From NCBI GenBank assembly GCA_946061495.1, contig CAMGSV010000177.1:1-5213 (forward strand): DNA of 5,213 nucleotides, written 5' to 3'. A program made the position numbers and the translations under genes. Each line of letters opens with the position of its first letter. The stretch's first letter is position 1. This document shows, piece by piece, positions 1-5,213 of the stretch. The notes below the pieces were generated by a model, which had not been told where the DNA came from, searched no databases, and worked only from the letters and a program-made list of their open reading frames with translations. The DNA is from an uncultured Spirochaetales bacterium (GTDB lineage: Bacteria; Spirochaetota; Spirochaetia; Treponematales; Treponemataceae).

Positions 1-1049
1 ACCAGATTGACCTGGACGAGCGGCTCTATCTGCGTCATGCCATTCCCACCCTGCAGGACAAGATTCGGACCCTCGTGGCGGTGCTGGCAGACATTGCGGA
101 CCAGCACAAGGAGAGTCTCCTCAGTGGCTACACCCACCTGCAGCGTGCTCAACCGGTGACCTTGGGCCACCACCTGTGCGCCTGGTGCTGGATGCTGCAG
201 CGTGATTGCCAGCGGCTGGAGGATGCCCTGGGCCGCATCCAGCTGAGTCCCCTGGGAGCGGGTGCCCTAGCAGGCAGTTCCCTTCCCCTGAACCGTGAGA
301 TGGTGGCCCGGGAGCTTGGTTTTTCCGGCGTCACCCAGAATTCCCTGGACACGGTGGCGGACCGGGACTACTGCATCGAGTTCACCGCCGCCTTCTCCCT
401 GCTGATGGCCCACCTTTCCCGCTTCTGCGAGGAGATTATCATTTGGTCAACGGAGGAATTCAAGTTCATCGACTTGTCCGAGAAGTGGTCCACCGGCTCC
501 AGCATCATGCCCCAGAAGAAGAACCCAGACTTTGCCGAACTGATTCGAGGCCGGACGGGCCGGGTCTACGGCAACCTCATGGCTCTGCTCACCATGGTGA
601 AAGGACTGCCCCTATCCTACAACCGTGACATGCAGGAGGACAAGGAGAGCCTCTTCGATGCCTACGACACCGCCCTCTCCTGCGTGGAGGTGTTCACCAA
701 GATGATAGGGACCGCCCGATGGAACAAGGAGCGGATGGAGGCCTCCTGCATCGGAGGCCACGCCAATGCCACCGATATGGCGGAATACCTTGTTCGCAAG
801 GGGATGCCCTTTAGGACGGCCCACGGCGTGGCGGCCAAGGCGGTGCGGATGTGCATTGAACGGGGGTATAATATAGAAGACTTGACTCTGGAGGATCTTG
901 TCTCATGCTCTCCACTGATTGAGGCCGATATCTTCTCCCTCATCACTCCCGATGCCTGCATGAGGGCCAGAGGTTTGACTGGTGGGCCTGCCCCGGAGTC
1001 GGTTGCCGTGCAAATCACGGTGCTGAAGGCGTGGTGCAAGCGAAAATAG
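1..1049 (+). CDS. argH: Argininosuccinate lyase, C-terminal part (5' end outside window)
   Basis: ArgH cleaves argininosuccinate to arginine and fumarate in the cytoplasm, the last step of arginine biosynthesis; the family works as a homotetramer. The reading frame is already open at the window edge. Its first complete codon (base 3) is Gln, followed by IDLDERLYLRH, which matches the region right after the family's conserved SRND motif, so roughly 110 N-terminal residues are missing and 348 are present. Visible motifs are GYTHLQRAQP (about 126-155, with the catalytic His), SPLGAGALAG, NSLDTVADRD, and the fumarase/aspartase superfamily signature GSSIMPQKKNPD (495-530), whose flexible loop carries the catalytic Ser. 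GLPLSYNRDMQEDKE follows. The GTG at 75 is internal and not a start. Glycine codons are mostly GGC, unlike the cydAB genes downstream. I see no clear terminator directly after the TAG stop. Identification is secure. Confidence 0.97.
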   Translation, partial: QIDLDERLYLRHAIPTLQDKIRTLVAVLADIADQHKESLLSGYTHLQRAQPVTLGHHLCAWCWMLQRDCQRLEDALGRIQLSPLGAGALAGSSLPLNREMVARELGFSGVTQNSLDTVADRDYCIEFTAAFSLLMAHLSRFCEEIIIWSTEEFKFIDLSEKWSTGSSIMPQKKNPDFAELIRGRTGRVYGNLMALLTMVKGLPLSYNRDMQEDKESLFDAYDTALSCVEVFTKMIGTARWNKERMEASCIGGHANATDMAEYLVRKGMPFRTAHGVAAKAVRMCIERGYNIEDLTLEDLVSCSPLIEADIFSLITPDACMRARGLTGGPAPESVAVQITVLKAWCKRK

Positions 1050-1066
1050 ATATTTCGTATGAAAAA
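1050..1066 (+). repeat. Upstream arm of inverted repeat flanking the cydA promoter
   Basis: The 9-base core TTTCGTATG (1053-1061) is the exact reverse complement of CATACGAAA at 1141-1149. Allowing mismatches, the match extends to 14 of 17 positions. This arm begins directly after the argH stop codon and lies about 25 bases upstream of the -35 box of the cydA promoter. It is itself nearly palindromic (TTTC-GTAT-GAAA), as expected of a repressor or activator half-site pair. No known regulator consensus was recognised. Confidence 0.45.
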
Positions 1067-1090
1067 TTATCCAAAAGGTTCAAAAAGTCC

Positions 1091-1119
1091 TTGACGAATA
1101 AGAGTTTGAGGGTTAAAAT
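1091..1119 (+). promoter_or_regulatory. Sigma-A-type promoter of cydAB
   Basis: The -35 box TTGACG (1091-1096) and -10 box TAAAAT (1114-1119) each match the consensus at 5 of 6 positions and are separated by the ideal 17 bases. The predicted transcription start is near 1126, giving a leader of about 63 nucleotides before the cydA GTG. Upstream, A-tracts at 1062-1066, 1073-1076 and 1082-1086 resemble an UP element or bent DNA. This is the only good promoter seen ahead of cydA and probably drives cydA and cydB together. Confidence 0.75.
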
Positions 1120-1135
1120 TCGGATAGAAATGCTT

Positions 1136-1152
1136 TTCTACATACGAAAGAT
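1136..1152 (-). repeat. Downstream arm of inverted repeat flanking the cydA promoter
   Basis: This is the inverted partner of 1050-1066, with exact core CATACGAAA at 1141-1149. It falls about 10-25 bases downstream of the predicted transcription start, inside the cydA 5' leader. It could be an operator bound by the same regulator as the upstream arm. In the RNA it lies partly inside a possible stem-loop in which bases 1135-1142 pair with 1166-1173 (eight pairs, one of them G-U), immediately before the ribosome binding site. Confidence 0.45.
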
Positions 1153-1174
1153 TTGTGGAAATTTTTGTAGGAAT

Positions 1175-1180
1175 AGGAGG
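1175..1180 (+). promoter_or_regulatory. cydA ribosome binding site
   Basis: A perfect AGGAGG lies 8 bases before the GTG at 1189 and fixes that codon as the cydA start. The strong site fits a highly translated gene. A possible leader hairpin (1135-1173) ends one base before it. Confidence 0.9.
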
Positions 1181-1188
1181 AATCTATT

Positions 1189-2571
1189 GTGGAAGCATTG
1201 AGCTTAGCTCGGGCCCAATTTGCGGTTACCACCATCTACCACTTCTTGTTCGTACCGCTGACCATCGGTCTGTCATTCCTTGTGGCAGTTCTTGAGTCAG
1301 TGTATGTGAAGACTGGAGATGAGAAGTACAAGCAGATGGCCAAATTCTGGGGAAAGTTGTTCTTGATTAACTTTTCCATGGGTGTTGTTACCGGTATCGT
1401 GCAGGAGTTCCAGTTCGGAATGAACTGGTCCGGATATTCCCGCTTTGTGGGTGATATCTTTGGTGCCCCTCTTGCTATCGAGGCATTGGTAGCCTTCTTC
1501 ATCGAGTCAACCTTCCTGGGTGTCTGGATTTTTGGATGGGAGAAACTGTCAAAGAAGGTTCACCTTCTGTCAATCTGGCTGGCAGCCATTGCAACATCCT
1601 TGTCTGCCTTCTGGATTCTGTTGGCAAATTCCTTCATGCAGAATCCCGTTGGATATGCACTGCGGAATGGACGTGCTGAGATGGAGAGCTTTACTGCCCT
1701 GTTGACCAATGGTCACCTGTGGTGGCAGTTCCCCCACGTGCTGACTGCTGGTCTCACCACTGCAGGCTTCTTCATTGTTGGCGTCTCCGCCATCAATCTG
1801 TTGAAGAAGAACAACAATCCCTTCTTCGAGAAGTCCTTCAAGTTCGGTGCCGTTGCCGGTCTGGTGGGTGTTGTTCTGGTCATCTTTGTTGGTCACGGAC
1901 AGATGGTTTCCATCAAGGACGAGCAGCCCATGAAGGCTGCTGCCGCCGAGGCTTTGTGGGAGACTGCAGATCCTGCTCCCTTCACCATCGTGGCTACCAT
2001 CGACCAAGAGGGTCGTAAGAATACCAGTGCTGTTGAACTACCTGGAATGCTGAGTATGCTGTACTATCTGAAGCCCTCCGGTGAGGTGCTGGGTATCAAT
2101 GATGTGCAGGCCCAGATGGAGGCAAAGTATGGTCCTGGTGACTATATTCCCCCTGTTGCCGTATTGTTCTGGAGCTTCCGTGTGATGGTTGGTGCTGGTT
2201 GTCTGATGCTGCTGCTGGGTATCATCGCTGTCATCATTTCCCGCAAGAGCAAGCCTCTGTATGATTACAACAAGCTGATGGTAGTGTTTGCCCTGTCTTT
2301 GGGCCTGCCCTTCCTGGCCAATACCTTCGGATGGATTATGGCCGAGATGGGACGGTATCCTTGGCTGGTATACGGATTGCAGAAGCTGGAGGATGGTGTT
2401 TCCACCGTAACAGGTTCTGGCAGTGTGCTTATCTCCTTGGTGGGCTTCATCCTGATTTATACCGCTCTGGCAATCGCCGAGATTTTCCTGATGGTTCGCC
2501 ATGGAATCAAGAATCCTGTCACCGACAAGGAAATCGTTGAGAATGAAAAGGAGGCTTCACTGTGGACTTAA
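1189..2571 (+). CDS. cydA: Cytochrome bd quinol oxidase subunit I
   Basis: CydA is the quinol-oxidising, heme-bearing subunit of cytochrome bd, a membrane terminal oxidase that reduces O2 to water without pumping protons. The 460-residue product starts at GTG behind a perfect AGGAGG. Expected residues are present by comparison with E. coli CydA: His18 (equivalent of His19, heme ligand), Glu98 and Glu106 in the block APLAIEALVAFFIES (equivalents of Glu99 and Glu107), His183 and Met333 (heme b558 ligands, equivalents of His186 and Met393), Arg331, and GRYPW at 388-392 (GRQPW in many homologues). The quinol-binding Q-loop begins near residue 236 and keeps Lys249 and Glu254 (equivalents of Lys252 and Glu257). 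The protein is about 60 residues shorter than E. coli CydA and close to the Bacillus length, so it is the short Q-loop type. About nine membrane segments are apparent. It overlaps cydB by 10 bases. Glycine codons are mostly GGT or GGA. Confidence 0.98.
   Translation: MEALSLARAQFAVTTIYHFLFVPLTIGLSFLVAVLESVYVKTGDEKYKQMAKFWGKLFLINFSMGVVTGIVQEFQFGMNWSGYSRFVGDIFGAPLAIEALVAFFIESTFLGVWIFGWEKLSKKVHLLSIWLAAIATSLSAFWILLANSFMQNPVGYALRNGRAEMESFTALLTNGHLWWQFPHVLTAGLTTAGFFIVGVSAINLLKKNNNPFFEKSFKFGAVAGLVGVVLVIFVGHGQMVSIKDEQPMKAAAAEALWETADPAPFTIVATIDQEGRKNTSAVELPGMLSMLYYLKPSGEVLGINDVQAQMEAKYGPGDYIPPVAVLFWSFRVMVGAGCLMLLLGIIAVIISRKSKPLYDYNKLMVVFALSLGLPFLANTFGWIMAEMGRYPWLVYGLQKLEDGVSTVTGSGSVLISLVGFILIYTALAIAEIFLMVRHGIKNPVTDKEIVENEKEASLWT
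2548..2554 (+). promoter_or_regulatory. cydB ribosome binding site inside the cydA 3' end
   Basis: AAGGAGG lies within the last cydA codons, 7 bases before the cydB GTG at 2562. It supports the GTG start and the 10-base overlap with cydA, an arrangement typical of translational coupling that helps make the two subunits in equal amounts. Confidence 0.88.
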
Positions 2572-3572
2572 ACACATTGTGGTTTATTCTGATTACGGTG
2601 CTTTTCAGCGGCTTTTTTGTGCTGGAAGGATTTGACTACGGTGTCGGAACTCTGCTGCCCTTCGTGGCAAAGAACGATACCGAGCGTCGTGTTGTCTTGA
2701 ATACCATTGGTCCCCACTGGGATGCCAATGAGGTTTGGTTGTTGACTGCTGGTGGAGCCATCTTCGCTGCATTCCCCAACTGGTATGCAACATTGTTCAG
2801 TGGCTTCTATCTGGCCCTGTTTGCCATCCTTTTTGCTCTGATTATTCGTGGTGTCGCCATTGACTTCCGCAGCAAGAATGATAGCGCTACCTGGCGCAAG
2901 ACTTGGGATATCTTGTTCTGTGTTGGTTCACTGTTGCCCTCCGTTCTCTTCGGTGTGGCAGTCAGCAACTTCATGACTGGTGTGCCCATCGATGCAAACA
3001 TGGAGTATGCAGGAAACTTCTTCACCCTGCTGACCCCCTTCACCCTGTTGGGTGGTGTTACCGTGCTGCTGGTTCTGACCTTCCACGGTATGCTCTTCCT
3101 GAAGCTGAAGAATGGTGTGCAGGCTATTGAGGATCGCATTAAGGCCATGGGAACAAAGTTGGGACTGGTTATGCTGGTGGTGACAGTGGCTTGGGTTGTG
3201 TTCGCAGCCTTCAAGACACGGTTGCTGACCAACGGTCCCATCGCCATCATCGCTGTGGCTTTGGCTGCGGTGCTGCTGATTCTTGCGGTGCTGCTGCAGG
3301 CCAAGGGACTGGACGGAAAGGCATTTATCTGTTCCTCCCTGGCAATCGTCATGGTGGTGGTGACCGTGTTCTTCTCCATGTTCCCCAGTGTCATGATTTC
3401 CACCCTGCCTGGTGGAGTGAGCCTTGACATCTGGAATGCAAGCTCCAGTCCCAAGACCCTGAAGATTATGACCATCGTTGCCCTGACTGCGGTGCCTGTC
3501 GTTCTGGCCTATCTGGTTTGGAGCTACTGGGTGTTCCGCAAGCGGGTTACTGAGAAGGAACTGCACTATTAA
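2562..3572 (+). CDS. cydB: Cytochrome bd quinol oxidase subunit II
   Basis: CydB is the second large membrane subunit of cytochrome bd. It packs against CydA and contributes to the O2 or proton pathways. The 336-residue product begins with GTG, chosen because of AAGGAGG at 2548-2554 and the typical short N-terminus before the first membrane segment. Conserved family motifs are LEGFDYGVG (residues 21-29, Asp25), RRVVLNTIGPHWDANEVWL (42-60, Asp54, equivalent of E. coli Asp58), AGGAIFAAFP (63-72), and near the C-terminus MFPSVMIS (273-280) and WNASSSPKTLKIM (291-303). About eight hydrophobic segments are visible. It is about 40 residues shorter than E. coli CydB, mainly in the central loops, as in many Gram-positive homologues. 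A minor oddity is Ile-Ser where many homologues have Pro-Ser after MFPxxM. It is co-transcribed with cydA and followed by hairpins and a terminator. Confidence 0.98.
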   Translation: MDLNTLWFILITVLFSGFFVLEGFDYGVGTLLPFVAKNDTERRVVLNTIGPHWDANEVWLLTAGGAIFAAFPNWYATLFSGFYLALFAILFALIIRGVAIDFRSKNDSATWRKTWDILFCVGSLLPSVLFGVAVSNFMTGVPIDANMEYAGNFFTLLTPFTLLGGVTVLLVLTFHGMLFLKLKNGVQAIEDRIKAMGTKLGLVMLVVTVAWVVFAAFKTRLLTNGPIAIIAVALAAVLLILAVLLQAKGLDGKAFICSSLAIVMVVVTVFFSMFPSVMISTLPGGVSLDIWNASSSPKTLKIMTIVALTAVPVVLAYLVWSYWVFRKRVTEKELHY

Positions 3573-3587
3573 TGTCCCTGTTGGACA
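3573..3587 (+). other. Small hairpin directly after cydB
   Basis: TGTCC (3573-3577) and GGACA (3583-3587) can form a 5-base-pair stem with a 5-base loop starting at the base after the cydB stop. No T-run follows, so it is not a terminator by itself. It may protect the cydAB mRNA end, or it may be chance. Confidence 0.25.
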
Positions 3588-3589
3588 CA

Positions 3590-3617
3590 AAAGGTCATCG
3601 ACCTTTGAGCCGATGAC
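3590..3617 (+). other. Two mutually exclusive hairpins between cydB and the terminator
   Basis: AAAGGTC (3590-3596) can pair with GACCTTT (3600-3606), giving 7 base pairs with a 3-base loop. Alternatively GTCATCG (3594-3600) can pair with CGATGAC (3611-3617), giving 7 base pairs with a 10-base loop. The two structures share bases and cannot form together. Neither has a T-run. A role in mRNA stability or in tuning the terminator just downstream is an inference. Confidence 0.3.
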
Positions 3618-3626
3618 GTAACTGAT

Positions 3627-3667
3627 ATGAGGCTGGTTGTAGGATTTCCTATGGCCAGCCTCATTTT
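3627..3667 (+). terminator. Rho-independent terminator of cydAB
   Basis: Bases 3627-3643 pair with 3648-3664 in a 17-base-pair stem with a 4-base ATTT loop. The outer ten pairs (ATGAGGCTGG with CCAGCCTCAT) are perfect, the next three are G-U wobbles in the + strand RNA, and the inner four are perfect. A short TTTT run ends the structure, followed by AAT. The wobbles and the T-run favour action in the + direction, after cydB. The T-run is short, so some read-through into cydD is possible. Confidence 0.8.
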
Positions 3668-3722
3668 AATGGAAGAAACTGTGCTTTTGTATCATTCCTC
3701 CTGCATTGGTACACTATATTTG

Positions 3723-3750
3723 TTGACTCAGTTTTTTGAAAGGTTAAAGT
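3723..3750 (+). promoter_or_regulatory. Candidate promoter of cydD
   Basis: TTGACT (3723-3728, 5 of 6 to the -35 consensus) and TAAAGT (3745-3750, 4 of 6 to the -10 consensus) are 16 bases apart, in the AT-rich stretch between the terminator and cydD. The predicted start of transcription is near 3757, directly at the cydD ATG, so this promoter would give a nearly leaderless mRNA. A weaker alternative is TTGTAT (3687-3692) with TACACT (3710-3715), spacing 17, which would leave a leader of about 36 nucleotides. Confidence 0.45.
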
Positions 3751-3758
3751 AAACTTTA
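3745..3758. promoter_or_regulatory. Palindrome overlapping the cydD -10 box and start codon
   Basis: TAAAGT-AA-ACTTTA is a perfect inverted repeat with 6-base arms and a 2-base centre. It covers the predicted -10 element and ends at the A of the cydD ATG. Its position would suit a repressor operator, but AT-rich palindromes of this size also arise by chance, and no regulator consensus was recognised. Confidence 0.3.
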
Positions 3759-5213
3759 TGTTTAGTAAGGCTCTTTGGCGGGCACAGGACAAAAAGGCAC
3801 TGAGGTGCCAGGTTCTTGTCCTTGTCCTTTCTCTTTGCTCCGGTGCTTGCACTGCGGTACAGGCCCTAGTGGTGGCAAAGATTGTCAATCGGATTTTCTT
3901 TCTAGCCCAACCAATGACCTCGGTCTATTGGCTTTTTGTTCTGTTGGTGGCGGTGATTGTGCTGCGGGGCATCTTCCAGTGGATTGAGGAGCGGTTTGCC
4001 CTTGCTGTGGCGGGAATTGTCAAGCACAGCCTGCTGGAGCGTCTGCTGGAGCAGGTCGGTGTCCTGGGCCCTGGTGAGATGGACCACCAGCAGCGGGGTG
4101 AATTCTTTGTTCTTTTGACTCAAGGACTGGGCAATCTGGATGTGTATTTTTGCCGCTATCTGCCCCAACTGTTCAAAAGTGTCCTGATTCCCATAGCCTA
4201 TTTGCTGGTGGTTTTCCCCTTAGACTGGATTTCCGGCCTTATCTTTTTGGTGACTACCCCCTTGATTCCTGGCTTTATGATGCTCATTGGCAAGTGGAGC
4301 CGCAGGATGGCGGGGTCTAGCTGGGAGGCCATGGCTCGCATGGGCGGTTACCTGCAGGATGTGCTGGCGGGGCTTGCCACCCTGCGGAATTGGAACCGGG
4401 AATACAAGCAGGAGCAGAAAATTCGCAGGGTGAGCGACGATTTCCGCCTTGCCACCATGAAGACCATGCGGGTCGCCTTTCTCTCCGCCCTGACACTGGA
4501 GCTTTTTACCACCATCAGCATTGCCCTGGTGGCAGTGGGGCTGGGAATTCGTCTTGCCGATGGCAGAGAGGTCTTTGAGGTGGCCCTTTTCATCATCCTT
4601 TTGGCACCTGAGTACTTCCAGCCCCTGCGTCAGTTGGGCCAGCGGTACCATGACAGCCAGAACGCCATTTTGTCCGCTGACCAGATGTTTCAGTTCCTTG
4701 GACAAAAGGCCTCCACCAAAAAGCCTGCTGTCTCGCAGGAAGCTGAGGGGAACAGGAGGGGAGCGGAGGTCGCTCCTGGGGTGGAGCTTCGGAACCTCTC
4801 CTTCAACTGGGGGGAGCGGGAAATCCTTCGGGATTTGAGTCTGCGGCTGGAGCCTGGTGCCGTCTATGCGGTGGCTGGACGCAGCGGTGCGGGTAAGACC
4901 ACCCTGCTGCGGATTCTGGCTGGAGCTCTGACCCAGAAGTCTGGGGACTTGCTGGTGGACGGCAGGGAATTTATCGGGTGGGAAAATCTTTCGGTGATTC
5001 CAGCCCAGCCCTATTTCTTCCGTGGAACGGTGCTAGAGAACATTACGTTAGGTCGGCAGGTGTTTCGGCAGCAGGTAGAGGAAATCTGTAGGGCGATTGG
5101 AGCCCATGAGTTTATCTCGAAGCTCCCCCAGGGGTACGATACCCTGTTGGGCCAGGAGGGCCAGCGACTTTCTGGTGGTCAGGGACAGATGGTTTCCATT
5201 GCTCGGGCTATGG
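3758..5213 (+). CDS. cydD: CydDC-type ABC transporter, CydD subunit (3' end outside window)
   Basis: CydD and CydC form a heterodimeric inner-membrane ABC exporter required for assembly of cytochrome bd. Exported thiols (cysteine, glutathione) and, more recently, heme have been proposed as substrates. The frame is open for 485 codons to the window edge. Residues 1-310 form the membrane domain with about six hydrophobic segments (near 18-40, 56-72, 138-155, 156-177, 243-262, 272-285). RYLPQ (133-137), TTPLIPGFM (166-174) and LAPEYFQPLRQLG (282-294) closely match E. coli CydD, which favours CydD over CydC. The ATPase domain starts near 340, with Walker A GRSGAGKT (374-381), Q-loop Gln417, and signature LSGGQ (471-475). 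Walker B and the H-loop lie beyond the window. ATG 3758 is the first start after an in-frame TGA at 3737. It has no good ribosome binding site: GAAAGG lies 14 bases away. The usual Arg after LSGGQxQ is Met478. cydC is expected next. Confidence 0.95.
   Translation, partial: MFSKALWRAQDKKALRCQVLVLVLSLCSGACTAVQALVVAKIVNRIFFLAQPMTSVYWLFVLLVAVIVLRGIFQWIEERFALAVAGIVKHSLLERLLEQVGVLGPGEMDHQQRGEFFVLLTQGLGNLDVYFCRYLPQLFKSVLIPIAYLLVVFPLDWISGLIFLVTTPLIPGFMMLIGKWSRRMAGSSWEAMARMGGYLQDVLAGLATLRNWNREYKQEQKIRRVSDDFRLATMKTMRVAFLSALTLELFTTISIALVAVGLGIRLADGREVFEVALFIILLAPEYFQPLRQLGQRYHDSQNAILSADQMFQFLGQKASTKKPAVSQEAEGNRRGAEVAPGVELRNLSFNWGEREILRDLSLRLEPGAVYAVAGRSGAGKTTLLRILAGALTQKSGDLLVDGREFIGWENLSVIPAQPYFFRGTVLENITLGRQVFRQQVEEICRAIGAHEFISKLPQGYDTLLGQEGQRLSGGQGQMVSIARAM

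Noticed and set aside
75..77. GTG as the start of argH
   Set aside because: The same frame is open to the window edge and the residues before it match the ArgH family right after the SRND motif, so this GTG is an internal Val.
1050..1090. Terminator after argH
   Set aside because: Only a 4-base complementarity (AAGG with CCTT) is visible and no stem followed by a T-run. argH transcripts could run on into cydA.
1062..1140. Phase-variable invertible promoter
   Set aside because: The inverted arms match exactly over only 9 bases and no invertase gene is in view, so operator sites are the simpler reading. It is kept only as an alternative in the findings.
1153..1170. Rex-like redox repressor site in the cydA leader
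   Set aside because: TTGTG is present on the left, but the right half reads TGTAG instead of the required CACAA, so the dyad is missing.
2807..3590. Long minus-strand reading frames (about 220 codons) opposite cydB
   Set aside because: They mirror the cydB codons, have low-complexity His/Gln/Thr/Ser-rich translations, no ribosome binding sites and no recognisable family. They are shadows of a well-supported gene.
3572..3616. 14-codon ORF starting at TAATG on the cydB stop
   Set aside because: The peptide is short and polar with no membrane segment, so it does not resemble CydX or CydS. It lies in the hairpin region.
4220..4705. Minus-strand frame of 161 codons opposite cydD
   Set aside because: It lies entirely within the cydD membrane-domain coding region, has no ribosome binding site and no family resemblance.

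Overview
The window is an ordinary chromosomal segment from a bacterium that is probably a Firmicute. The evidence is strong AGGAGG-type Shine-Dalgarno sequences, GTG starts on two genes, good sigma-A-type promoters in AT-rich gaps, and a cytochrome bd subunit I of the short Bacillus-like form. The ArgH and CydD sequences made me think of Negativicutes (for example the Acidaminococcaceae). That placement is an impression and was not tested.

All genes lie on the + strand. Bases 1-1049 hold the C-terminal three quarters of argH (argininosuccinate lyase, last step of arginine synthesis). A 139-base AT-rich gap follows (1050-1188). It contains three to five A/T-tracts spaced about ten bases apart, a strong promoter (1091-1119), an inverted repeat that flanks this promoter on both sides, and the cydA ribosome binding site. 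Bases 1189-3572 hold cydA and cydB, which overlap by 10 bases and encode the two large subunits of a cytochrome bd quinol oxidase. Bases 3573-3757 contain several hairpins, a convincing rho-independent terminator (3627-3667), and then a second promoter candidate with a palindrome at its -10 region. From 3758 to the end of the window runs cydD, one half of the CydDC ABC transporter needed to assemble cytochrome bd. It is cut off by the window edge just after the ABC signature motif.

Functionally, cydA-cydB make the oxidase and cydD (presumably followed by cydC outside the window) supports its maturation. The terminator and second promoter suggest that the structural genes and the assembly transporter can be transcribed as separate units. 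argH looks like the unrelated end of a preceding transcription unit, with a clearly different synonymous codon preference.

I found no mobile element, CRISPR array, RNA gene or novel multi-gene system. The most interesting material is in the two intergenic regions: the inverted repeat and phased A-tracts around the cydA promoter, the alternative hairpins after cydB, and the promoter/start-codon conflict at cydD.
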